From contig OY987266.1 in the NCBI GenBank assembly GCA_963920665.1, forward strand, positions 3,043,001 to 3,107,000: a stretch of DNA of 64,000 nucleotides, written 5' to 3'. Under the pieces are notes generated by a model that ran no database searches, had not been told where the DNA came from, and saw nothing but the letters and a program-made list of their open reading frames with translations. Made by a program: the position numbers and the translations under genes. Below, one piece after another: positions 13,558-25,530 of this stretch. The stretch's first letter is position 1; every line of letters starts with the position of its first letter. The stretch comes from Straminergon stramineum. Its lineage: Eukaryota; Streptophyta; Bryopsida; Hypnales; Calliergonaceae.

Positions 13558-13765
13558 TTAAGCAATTAGACAATCTCAATCAAATATACTAAGTTTCAAT
13601 TTTTAAAAAACAACATCTTTCATTTGAATGATTTTACATGATAATTGAATAAAAATCATGGTTGATAAATTTTCAAAATATAATTGTAGAGACGTGTAGG
13701 AAATATCTATGTGCACATTTTTCCCCTAAAAAAAAGTCATAGAAGTTTTAAAATTCTCACTTTAA

Positions 13766-15598
13766 CCCCTGAAGTCCCATTTCTATTTAAAGGGCAAAAA
13801 GCATTTCAATTTTTTTCTGTGTATCTAACCTTAGGACCTTGCATTAGACTAGTGTAAGACTGTGAAGAAGAAATTTCAGAAACTTAAACTGCACAGATTG
13901 CAAAATATTTGCATTTAACCCCTCACCACCGAAGGCCCAAACAGCTCCAAAAACAGCATTCCTTTTGAAGTGTTATAAATATAAATTTTAAGAAGTTATA
14001 GAGATATCAACCATACGATCTTGTAGTGCACTTGTTGTAGATGGCTTCCAAAAAATTTGGTGTCATTTGACCGCATAGATTGAAAGATTATAATGTTTTA
14101 GTGTTGAAAAAGGATGCTGAAATTTTCCCAAAAACACATTTGGAGGTGAAATTCGGTTTCTTAAAATCTACTCAAATGAAGAAACTTTAAACCAATAAGT
14201 ATTCAAAATCAGCATACAAACACATTGATGAAAAAAAAATATCATTTAATTGACACATTGTGTCTGCAAAATGGCTTTGAAATGTCAAAAAACAGCAAGA
14301 AAAGTTGCAAAAACAACATCAAAAACTGAACCTCCTCCTACTAAAATGCTTCTCAGTCACTCATAACTTCTTAAATGGATATGAAATTTTGTACACACAA
14401 ACTAGACTAGTATGCGCAACTTTTCCAAAAAACATTATTGGAAAAAAACATTATATGAAGAAGAAACAAGCCACCAAAGTTCACTCTAATTCAAAAATGT
14501 CAGGATTTTGAACTTCGAATTGCTCCCAAACATTCAAAACAATTTGGATTGGCCTGAAAATTCTACCACAATAACTAGACTTCAAGGGGAGCACAACCCA
14601 AATTTTTTTTATTGAAAACGAACATTGGATGAAGGAGATACAAGCCCCCGAAGTTGCAGCCATCAAATGTAGTTTGGTGAACTTGAATTGAACTTGTAAA
14701 CTTCAATTGGCTTCCAAAAATTTAGTACATCTTGGATGGATCTGAAAATTTTACCACAAACTAGAAGAGAGAGCGCAACTTTTCCAAGTTTTATTGGATT
14801 CAGACATCTGATGCAAAAGTTACAAGACTTTGAATTTGACCTGAGGATACTTTTCATCCCCTTCGGCAGTGAGGGTTTAAAGTGCAACAATTAAGTTTTA
14901 TTGCACCTTGCTCATGTAGATTTTTTGACTTTAAATATTTCTAGCTTAAAATTTTGCAATAATAATTTTGAATTTATAATTTCTTATCTTGAAGAATTGA
15001 GTTGAGGGTCTAGGATTCTTTTGTAAACACGTATTTCATTTTCGCTCATTAAAAAATTGTTAAGTAGAAGTAGGTTTAAGATTGAAGAGAAACTAAACCA
15101 AAAATAGCTCTAAGATGGAATTGGAACATACAAATCTCAATAGTGAGATTGTTCTAGCAAGAGATAAAATCCTTTTGAAATTTCTTTTTTATAAATTTTA
15201 TAAATTTAATTTAGAAATGAATCCTACAAGTCATTTTTTCAACAAGGTGCTCTAATTGACTGAAAAACAAGATTGTCCATAACTTTCACATCACTAGTCC
15301 AAATGGAATGAATCAAAGTTTCCTATGTAGATAAAAACACGATCTATGACAAAAAAAAATTTGAATATTTTATATTTTAAGTTTTTGTGGGTATTTTTTT
15401 CTTGCTTGCCATACTAAAATTTGGGCTTATTGTGCCATAATTTTTGTTCTTTGGCACCAATTAAAATAAAAATTATATTCCCACAAAGCTAATGTTTTTT
15501 TCTATGTTCTCAAATATTTTAGAAAACTAAGACAAATGTTGAGACTGTACAAGCCTACCCAAAATCCATTTTGTTCCTCAAGCTTGGAACTTTAGGGG
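13766..15598. mobile_element. TTAA element, 0.92-kb family, copy 3, itself interrupted (about 870 bp net)
   Basis: Left end CCCCTGAAGTCCC after TTAA (13762-13765); right end GGAACTTTAGGGG before TTAA (15599-15602). The two outer parts align in order with the 12589-13513 element, for example TTGCAAAATATTTGCATTT against TTGCAAGATAATAGCATTT, and the AAAATGGAATGATTCAAAG phrase. A 958 bp element of another family is inserted at 13919. Confidence 0.8.
13919..14876. mobile_element. TTAA element, CACCGAAGG family, copy 1 (958 bp)
   Basis: Ends CCCCTCACCACCGAAGG and CCTTCGGCAGTGAGGGT, inverted with 14 of 17 positions matching. Flanked by TTAA at 13915-13918 and 14877-14880. It is inserted in the 13766-15598 element. 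The first 500 bp match the element that begins at 63511. Confidence 0.85.
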
Positions 15599-16015
15599 TT
15601 AAAGAGTTCAATGTTTAGGTGTTGCATGCCTAAATTTTGGAAATTGATATCTATGAATTGTGACTAATTTTGTATAGGTCTTTTAGAATAAAAATACGAA
15701 TTAGTTTGCCAAATTTTAGTTACAATATGCATATCTATTTTACAAAATATGGGCATGTAATACCCATTCAAACATTGGACTCTCTAAATTGCAAATTTTT
15801 GAAAAAAATTGAGATTTTTTCAAAAGAAATAGACTTCTACCCATTTCTAAATTCCAATACCTCCAAGCAATTGGATTTTGTTATGCACCAATGACAATTT
15901 CTTAATCAATTATCATGTAAAATCATGAAATTTCACCAAAATGAAGTATAAAAAAATAAAATTTGACTTTGGTATGCTTGGTTGAAATTGTATAAAAATG
16001 AGTGGTGTGAAATTT

Positions 16016-19000
16016 GCTTAATGATTGTGAAAAATTTCATCTGAAAATGGCTAGGGGTGTTTGGGGGTACACAATTGTACATAGATTCAAGACTATATTA
16101 GCTTCATATCAAAGATTTTTTTGATAGTGATGTGTTGTTGAAAAGCATTACAAGTCACCATAATATTCTTGAATGGGAAATCAAGGAGTTCCTTCAACAA
16201 TATCATTGTAACAAGAATATATTCTTGTTAAACAATGACCCACTATACATGAATAAGCTTGTGTTCAAGATGTTCTACATTGATGAAAGTAGCTTCATCA
16301 CTCTATTCAAAATTGTACCTTGTATTGTCTTTACATATATAAATATATATCCTTGCTTTGTACAACAAAAACTGCATTCAAGATGCTTAATTCCATGATT
16401 TAGTAAGATTGTTCCATCTCAAATTTGGATATCTCTTGATGAATTTGAATAATTTTATTAATTTTATACATACCAAAGTAATGATGACGTTGGTTAGAAG
16501 ACCATTGCGAATATAAAAGTTTGTTGAGGATCATAGTTCAAGTATCAATACCTTGTGGGCATGGATAGCGAAGGCTACCCTTTAGTGACTCTTTTCAGAG
16601 GTAGACTATTTCAAAGTACGTTTCATTGCCACATTATCACCTATGTTAAGGCACTTATTTGACACATGAAAGGTGACATAACAAAGAAGAAACAAAAATG
16701 TTTTTCTTGCATGCAATATTGGTTGAAAATCTATGAAACTAGGAAAAAGAAAAATTCTTTACTTAAATCATTCAACACTGATAGAAGTTTGATCGATTGT
16801 CATTTTCATCCATGCAAGAAAAACTTATTGAAGTTGGCATATCCATATCAAAACACAACAAACATTGAAATTATATTGCCCCACCTATTGCCCCCACCTT
16901 TTTCTTTGATTTCTTCTCAATCATATTGACTTGTCGACATCATTCTCTTTTTCCTCATCCTTGACTTTGTTGATTTTCAATACTTACGAAGAAAAAGAAT
17001 ATTCTATCTCTACCTCTTTGGTTGTACTATGGGAATTGGGAAACTTCCGACCCCGCTCTCAATGGGTTTTTTTGTTTTTTTGTTTTTTTTGTGTGTTTGG
17101 ACTCGGCCCCATCAAAGTCAGTGATGTTGCCCACCTTTTGCTGTGGTAACACCCCGGTCTTGATCTTATTTGTCAAGTCCCACATGGACCATATGTTATT
17201 CTTCTTCTTCGACAGAACTCGTTCTCACGAGGTTTGGTGCCGGCTGTAAGAAAAATGTTTTGTCTGTAAACTGATGTGTCTGCACAAGGTATGATCATAA
17301 TGAAATGTTTGATTTTTTTTTAATTTCGTTTTCAAGAGACCGATCAACGGAGATGTTTTGGTTGACTGATCAATACTGACAGTCATCGGGTTATCACTTT
17401 TGTGTTTTGTTTCAAACTAAGTTACTGGCTACAGACGGATGGTGATTAGGTTCCATCGAGACCCATCCAACAGTTAAGTTACCACCAAATTTTTCTCAAA
17501 TGGGTTGGTGGAAGCGATTCCAAAACTGGCTAAATTTCACTCGGTTGCTATTTAATTTCTTCATGCCCTCAGTGTTAAATTCAAAAAAACTCTTCCACAA
17601 ATGAACATTTGGCTAATTTCCTTGAACCTGTTCTGGGATCACCAGTACATGCGGCATGTCTTCACTTAGGGGATACACACTAGTCATTACAGTTTGTTGG
17701 GGTTGGACTGAAGGGGAAGAGGGTTTGTATTGACAAATAGAAGCTACCTTGAGGAAGTTTGAGTTGCTATCTTACTTGGAAACTGAGTCAATGCTATAGG
17801 GACAAAGCCTATTGTAATGTAGCTTCTTGTTTTTGTTTTGAAAGGATTAGAGAGGAAGAAGAAATACTGATAATGTATTTTTGTAGTAATTATGTGGACT
17901 ACAAATTGTGCTCAAGTCACACAGGATGTTCGATGAAGGTAAGGTAAACTAGCTGATTAGAGTATCGCCAACCTTGCATGGTCAAAATGCCATGCCAATG
18001 CAGCTTATACTGTGAGAATGTGGCAACAAGTTGGAGGAAAAAATGATGTCTAGAGCTCAATTTTTGAGGGTCTTGGGCTAATTTTGGATTTGAGCATGCA
18101 CATTGTGGGGAAAGAAATTGAGGCCACGATTGCTTACATGCTAAGAAACAGTGGCAATGCTCTTATCACATACTCTCATCTCAATTTTATCCTTACAAAT
18201 CCAAGGGGAAAATTTTGTAACGAAAATACACACCAGGGGTACATGACATGCACAATTGGAATATGGGAGGTAATAGATTGGTTTACCTTAAGTCCTGAAC
18301 GTCATAGAGAGAACAACGTAAGTGAGGAGTTTTTTTTTTGTTGGATCTAGAAAATTCAGAATAATTTGATAACTACTAGGTTATTGAAGTTTTCATGGTT
18401 GAGATTTGAAGCCAACCTACTAATGAGTACGAATCTCCATTTTCTAATAGAATCTACTGTGAGGATTTCGAGATTATAATATTTGATGAACTTGGTATTC
18501 CACAAATCCTATTTTCTTGGCATCCAAAAATCATCTGCTCTAATGCACAAGGGTCAAATATAAACTCTCCATCACTCAAAGAATTTTGTTTTAGAGACTT
18601 TGTTTTGTAAAGAGTAAGAAGTGTTGGTTTGAAATGGAACAAAGTTTGACTATGAAAATTTAATATGAGTATTTCCTTATTGAAACAAATAAAAGTTGGC
18701 ACTATGCTTATTGTTTAGAGGCTCTCTATCCAAAAACATCATTTGTGTCAATACGGCTCACTCTTCAAAGTCTCACATGCACATACATATCATGAAAAGA
18801 TATCTTTAGTTGCACAAACATTAGAAAATAGTGATGTTGTCCAACTCACTATTGCAACATTGTTTGCATGGATTTTTTTGATTCTCTCATCTGAATACCA
18901 TAATGTCCCTAAAACTTGTAAGAATATAGGGTTTAGGGTTGATTTTTTTTTTATGGTGAATTTTATGAAATTTTCTTAAATAATGTATTTACAATACAAA

Positions 19001-20505
19001 GATATATTGAGTCAAAATATGAACTAGTCAAGTTAGCCTAACTCTCTAATACTATTGGTTATTGGTATTTTGATTGTTTACAAAAAATCATTAGTAAGGC
19101 TATTTCAATTCAATTGTTTAATAATTTAATAATATTACATATTTTGAATTTAAAACATATACAATTATATACTTAATATATAACTAACATCTTTAATACT
19201 TAAAATTTTACAAATTTGCAAATTTGCAAAATTTCAAGTTTATAGATATCAAATTTTAAGATTGGTTGCAATGGCAGTAAGGAGAACAATGGAGACTAAA
19301 TTACAAATAACATTAATCCTTGTATATGAAAAAGTATGGAATATAAATAAATTTGGGGATACTTTTCAAGTTTGTGATGAATGTTCATGCTTCTTACACA
19401 ACTCAACCTTAACCACTTCCTTCTCTTTATCTCTTCATCCTCTAGATAGTTGACTTTTGTTGTGAGTTTAACCTATACAATCTTTCAATGACCCAAATTT
19501 TTTTTGTACTTTTGTACAAGCTTATATTGATGCAATTTTTGACTATATTTTCAGAAACTTTCATGTAGAGTGTGGATTTCTTCTAGGTTTCCAATAAACC
19601 AATTTGCTAAACAAAACAAGCTTATAGTTAGAGATTTAATTTTTCATGAATTTTTAGCTAACTAAAAAAAGTGTCATCAAAATTTGAAAAAGGTATTTTC
19701 TTGTAGAAAATACCTATATCTACAAGGAATTTTTTTATTTGATCTATTTTAGAGAGTGGGATAATAAATATGGAAATTTTTTGTTTTGCATGTAATCATA
19801 ATATGTTCCAAAAATCAAATTATGAGGTATATTTTCTAATTCAATTTACAATATTTTTGAAAAAAGAAAAGTGCATAGACTTTTCACCATTTGGATTGGC
19901 ATGTTAAAATTCCATATTCGATTTATGAGCAATTTAGTATTTTCTATTATCTTATGTACTAATTATTTAAAGGATGAAAATGAAGTTATTTTTTCTGAAA
20001 TTTTTCCCCATAGATTCCAAACTCAATTTTCAAACATAATATCAAATTCCACAAGCTTCATAAATTGGTAGGGATGTAAATATTCAAGTTAAGGCTCAAG
20101 ATCCTACAATTAGAAGTTGCAAAAGAGATCATAAATTTGACCACTCCATGTTGTTTTCAACATTGATTTTGTGTCAATTTTGCTCAAAAACACCCAAAGA
20201 ATTTTAAGGACTTACCCTTAAACAACATTCACTTGCCTAGAGGTCAGTCCAAATGAGCAAATAAAAAATCTCCTTGAAGCATGGTATGGGTCTTGTTGCT
20301 TGCCTAAAGTTTGTCCAGTCTAGGCATATAAAGTGAATAGTGAATAGTGCTTTGACTTTGCAACCTAAATACGATGCTTGGCAAGCCATATTCACTATTG
20401 AAGTGAATCCAATTGGTCAAAACATTCCCATTTTATTTTTTTAAAACCCCACTTTTTGTCAACAATTCTCTCAAAACCAAACCGGAGGGGCTTATTAGCC
20501 TATTG
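16016..20505. other. AT-rich intergenic DNA with unrecognised open frames
   Basis: About 4.5 kb holding several open frames of 60-90 codons (16132-16398, 16666-16929, 17759-17947 and 18084-18350, all plus). None shows a family motif, splice-consistent continuation or codon signature. They could be decayed transposon coding sequence, but I cannot assign them. Homopolymer T runs are common. Confidence 0.4.
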
Positions 20506-20510
20506 TTTAA

Positions 20511-20733
20511 CCCCTAAACAACGTGGTGGACGTTTTTTGTCTGATGAACATTAAGGAATTTTCCTTTGTAGGATAAAATTGCAACTATTCATCCTCAGAA
20601 TTAGGGGTGGAAAGGGGAGATTTTCTATAGTAGTTTGACTCACAATGAATATTTTTGCTTTTTTTTAAAGTAGATGATGTCACACGGTTCTAAAATGGCT
20701 GATTTCCAGGGTCACCAGCCCGGCATTCAAGGG
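20511..20733. mobile_element. TTAA element, 222-bp family (223 bp)
   Basis: Left end CCCCTAAACAACGTGG after TTAA (20507-20510); right end CCCGGCATTCAAGGG before TTAA (20734-20737). Contains the family phrases GGACGTTTTTTGTCTGATGA, GTAGATGATGTCACA and GGCTGATTTCCAGGGTCACC. Non-coding. Confidence 0.87.
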
Positions 20734-21472
20734 TTAAGCTCAGCAAATTAAAAATTCCATGTGAACATTAATGCAAATGTCTGTTTTTTGGGTAGCCAGA
20801 ATGCCGGGTTGTCCATTTTTCCTTGCCAAGTTACCATGATCATGGATTTATCGTTGAAGGACTTGGTCGGTCACCTTGGCAGGTGTGACCCAGCCAATCC
20901 TTTAAGCTTAAAAAAAAGGATTGGGTCAGCCACAATGTTGAGCCACAATGTCCGCAAAAAATGACCTCAAGTAATATTTGACTACGAGTCATGCAACCCA
21001 AGTGACTGCTGCTTTTCATACACTAGGGGGGCGGTGTATTTTTCTCATCATCGTGTGCCTCGTGGCAATCCTGAGCTGATCGTGCGAGTAAGTTCATACG
21101 AACGATTATTAATTAAAGTAGTTGGCGTGCGACCTGTTGTTTTCACAAGCCGGGGCTGAAATGGACATTAACTTACTCACTTCACACACAGAAGACCTTT
21201 TTAATTTCTTTGTCATGTAACTTAAAGTTATGAAAGTTATGAAAGTAACATTTTACAGTGAATGAAATTGGAGATGAAATCATGAATTAGGGAAAGCAAT
21301 GGGGAATAAGGTATCATGAAAGTTGAGCCTTGTTATGAGAAATAACATGTGGAGTCACGGATTGAAGTGGTGATTGAGGGATTCATTATTTTTTTTTAGA
21401 AGCAGAGGCTCTTACTACCTTCAGGTTATTAGACACAACCTCAATAGTTGCATCTTTTTCAATCTTGTTTAA

Positions 21473-21718
21473 CCCCTCAAGATCCAAGTAGTTTTTGTAC
21501 TTTTTCACAAGTTTGAACTTTGATTGATAGTATGCATTGTACATCAAGCTTATTACATGAGGTCAATTGTACTTTTGAACTTCCCCATTCAATATGAACA
21601 TCATAATATCAAATTTACTTAGATACACTTCTTAGAATGTAAGGAAATTAATGAAGTGATAACTTTGATCTATTGAACAAGTAAGAGGTCCAAAATAGGT
21701 TCCTTGGGCCTTGAGGGG
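21473..21718. mobile_element. TTAA element, CCCCTCAAG type (246 bp)
   Basis: Left end CCCCTCAAGATCCAAG and right end CTTGGGCCTTGAGGGG form an inverted repeat matching at 14 of 16 positions. TTAA at 21469-21472 and 21719-21722. No internal similarity to the other families was noticed. Confidence 0.85.
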
Positions 21719-21722
21719 TTAA

Positions 21723-23755
21723 TCAAGGAATATTACCACAAGGTCAAAGAAGATCAAGATTATGAGGTTTGGTCATGCTCTTTATATTGAATGTGTGCTT
21801 GCCACCTTTATGGAAGTGTACTCTTCTGAAGTTATTAATAGGTAAGGTGAAAGTGGAGTGGCAAGTAATATTATTTCCATGAGAAGACTCAATTTTCATA
21901 TCACTAGATGCAACCTCAATCATCGTGTTTAAATCTTGATCACTCATGTTCAATTATGCTTAATCAAAAGGTCTAAAAAAGAAAGCCACTATAATGCTTC
22001 TTAAAGCAACCTCATATTAGAAAATAACATATCTAATTTTTTCATCCATTAAAAGATCTATATCTAAACTTTAGAGTTGAATGTCACCAATTCCAATCAA
22101 GTCTAGTGGACTCCTAACAAGAATAGAATCTAATTTGCACAACACAATTAATCCAATTATTGCACCCTTACATTAATGACAATAACTTGCAGTGATTCAA
22201 GAATCATGTGAGTATTTGAGGCGTGTTCATAACTTTCTATGGAAGTTCACAATGTTTCTATAAAAAATAATATGATGTGGTCTACACTACTTTCAGCCAA
22301 TCTAAAATATTATAATTATCATTTCTTGTCATCTCCTTTCATCTACATCCATCCAAATCTTGTCTAAATTTCATCCAAATGTTCATACCAATTAGACCCC
22401 ATTCGTCTCCAATTCATCCAAATTTGTCTCAGGACATCTTGCACTGATCAAATTAATTTACATAATTAATTTACATAGTTACTTCTCTAACACACAATCA
22501 CCCACCTTTCCTCTATCTTGTTACGGTGGAAAATGAGTTTTCTTGTCACCGCAAGCAGAAACTTGAGCATGCCTTAAAAGCGTTTTCCCCGTGTCCCAGG
22601 TTTTGTACATTCGTATGAGACTATTCACACATTTGGCCCCTTACCATTTGTTCACAAAAATGGGGCCATTCATGCATCTGGGAAAGTGAACTCCTGGAAA
22701 AGAACACCATGAAAGTTGACATCAATACACTGCTTTGCATGTTCAGTTGTGGTCCCATTTGTTTGTAAATAAAACGGGCGAGGCTCCAAAAGGCGTTACT
22801 GAAGTAAAATTGACCAATCCATGCAAATAGAAGTACCATATAGGAAAGCTGATGGGCGGGTGTCCGTGTGTTGGTACGGTGGCATTCATTAGTTTGCTGA
22901 AACCATTTACATCCATGAATGAAAGATGAAATACAAGGATGAAAAAAATCAACGCATTACTTAATGAAAAAATGCATCCTAAGGTAGGAAGTTTATAAAT
23001 CATCCCTCTAGCTAAGCCTACCTACCTCGTTAATGATAGTAATAGATATTTCAAGGAACATGCTACTCCAATTTCTAAATAGGGGATGCATTTAGAACTT
23101 GATTGATTTATGGATGGCTCTTACCTTAGTGAAATCACTTGTAAGAGAATCCACAAATTTATGGATGTGTCGAATTCCACCAAGTGGTGATGAATCCCAA
23201 TGTTTATCTTGGGCATAATTTAATCTTATCTAGTGATTATAAATCTAAAATAGAGTAGGGAACATAAAGATCTATTTCTCATTGAGAGCCTTCCCTCCAT
23301 ATTAAATTCTACACTAAATTTTGAAATGAACTATATATTTTGAAAGTTATATGAGAGAAAGAGAGGGAGAGAGAAACGAAAGGTGTCAAATTTTAAGGCA
23401 TATCAAATAAGCAAAAGTAGTAGTAAAAAAATTTAGAAATAATCAATTAAAATTGTGGTTAAAAGACTCTAAAAGTTGTTTAAAATCCACCGCCAATTTT
23501 AATACTAATCCACTTTCAATCCACAAGAGTCTCATTGGATTTGAGGCACTCTTAAGTTCTAAAGACCAATCTTGAGCCAAAACAATGTTGGTGGAGACTA
23601 TTGATTCTATGGTAAAGGTCTAAGTGAAAAATATTATTTTTTTGGCCACAACTCTATGCATGGTCAAGTACAATAATCTTACACTCTATCTATAACCTAT
23701 TTGAGCCATTCAAAGAATTTTGTACAATGTGGATTATAATTGGTATATTTGGCAA
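21723..23755. other. Intergenic DNA, nothing assigned
   Basis: About 2 kb of AT-rich sequence. Open frames at 21744-21953, 22621-22839 and 22743-23003 (minus) have no recognisable motif. A TAAGGTAGGAAG phrase at about 22980 resembles one end of the GGTAGGAGG MITE family, but no mate was found. Confidence 0.4.
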
Positions 23756-23759
23756 GCAT

Positions 23760-24450
23760 AGTTATCATTGCATCCTTACACAATCCCAATCAAGTATACC
23801 AAATTTCACTTTCAAAAAACTAAAACTCCATTTTTGGTGAATTTTTTAATTTAATTTTCATGGTTTTACATGATAATTCATTGAAAACATTGGTGATGAA
23901 TTTTTTTAATTCGATTATGAATATATGTAGAAAACGTTTGTATGCACATCTTCCCTTCAAAGAAAATCTCCTAAAATATTCAACAATTCATACTATAGAG
24001 ATTTCAATGTTGAAAGACTATGCCCAAATTTTGTAAAATAGATATCTTTTTATTATAATTCTATTTTTCTATTTTTTCCTCGCATGGTAACTAATTTTGT
24101 ACATTTGAACATGATGGTAAAATTATTTTGCCAAAATCTAGTTAACTAATATTATAGAGATATCTATTTTATAAAGTTTGGTCATACAACACCTCATATT
24201 GAACTCTTCATAGATCGTATTTACATCATTTAATGTAGTGTTTTATAATATGAAAGATGTGTATAATAATAGATGTTCCCTACATATCTATACAATTGAA
24301 TTGAATAAAAAATTCATCACCAATTGTTTTCAATAAAATACTATGTAAAACCATGAAAATTGACTTTGAAAATTCACCAAAAATGTAATTTTGCTTTTTA
24401 GGAATAGAAATTTGGTATGTTGGATTGGAATTGCATGAGAATTGCATGTT
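23760..24450. mobile_element. Foldback-type element, uninterrupted copy
   Basis: Two arms of about 300 bp in inverted orientation nearly meet. CATTTTTGGTGAATTTT and TTTTCATGGTTTTACAT on the left are answered by their complements at about 24340-24385. ATACCAAATTT near 23795 is answered by AAATTTGGTAT near 24410. The transcript would fold into a long imperfect hairpin. A second copy, interrupted by nested insertions, is at 13562-16015. Confidence 0.7.
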
Positions 24451-25478
24451 AATTATGCAAGATGAAAAATTCCAATTCTTTTGTATACTATGCAAAAATA
24501 TTCGAATGGCAAAAATAGACAATTTTAAAGATTATTGTACCTAACTGTACATTCTTCTAAAAAACCCGATGCCATTCCAAGATTTAGTAGCAATTCAACA
24601 ATTTCATCCACATAGAATGAAAGAATCTCTTGTCTAATATTCCATCAAAATTATTTTGTATTGCCTTAAACAAATATTGCTTAACTTAAAAACCTTGTAC
24701 AAGAGCCTTTTATTTGTCTTTCTTCATCCCACCCCTATGACATTGATTAACCTTCTCTCTAGCTTTCCCTAGGTAGACGTGAAGGTATATTCCTCCATCA
24801 ATATACCTTTTGCTTTGACTTCTAGCTAATTTGCAGTGCTTGATAGGTTACAACTTTCTATTCTATAATGGTTTTCAAGCACTCTAGCTTCTTAAGAAAG
24901 TATTGAGGGAGGTCTTTGGATATGGGGGAATAAGAAGAGACCCCAAACTTTGCTTGATAATGGAGATGATTTCATTGTTGTATGACCTTGAGAGCACTTG
25001 CATGCTTACTACCTTTGTACTACCTTTGTAATGAAGTGGGTTGAAAAGAGATTGAATAGCATAAGTGAGTGTGTTGAAGTTAAAATATATAACTTGTAAA
25101 CCTTATTTGTAGGGATTTAAAAAAAATTCTTCATTGACAACAACAAAATATCATGTATATGTACCTTTTAGATAGGAAGTATTGTTTATCAACAAATTTG
25201 TACTTTCTTCATTCAAATTTGATGATTTCATCCATATTTTAGTAATAATCATCCATCATTTTGTGACAAAAATCTTTTCAACGGACCCAAAAATGAGCTT
25301 TAAGAAAATCACTCTCAAATTTTGCCTTCATGCGAAATTTTGCATGTAAGAAAAACACTAATTAGGAGGTGGACACTCATAAAGCATTTTTCTATGCATT
25401 TATTTGCATATTTAGAGGAGTTACACACTTCAAAATATCATTTCATATATATGTATCCTTGTGTGAGCAGATGCATTA

Positions 25479-25530
25479 CACTACAAGAAAATGGACAAAT
25501 ATGTGACTGCAAAAGAATGACTCCACGGAA
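25479..25530. mobile_element. Possible CACTA-type transposon end
   Basis: CACTACAAGAAAA at 25479-25491 matches the common terminal motif of plant CACTA (En/Spm) elements. It is followed by short GTGACTNCA-like subterminal repeats. No matching opposite end was found in the window, so this may be a solo or decayed end, or chance. Confidence 0.4.

Larger units (their letters stand above)
13562..16015. mobile_element. Foldback-type element, interrupted copy
   Basis: The left arm (about 13570-13761) and right arm (about 15603-16015) are imperfect inverted repeats of each other; compare TTTTACATGATAATTGA on the left with its complement near 15910. Together they resemble the uninterrupted foldback at 23760-24450. 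They are split at a TTAA by the 13766-15598 element. The outer ends are approximate. Confidence 0.65.

Noticed and set aside
16132..18350. Cluster of 60-90 codon frames as a possible decayed gene
   Set aside because: No family motif, no frame continuity and no credible splice sites; left unassigned.
20886..20933. Imperfect hairpin TGACCC..AATCCTTT / AAAGGATTGGGTCA
   Set aside because: Short stem with a 4-base bulge and no repeat copies or gene context; may be chance.
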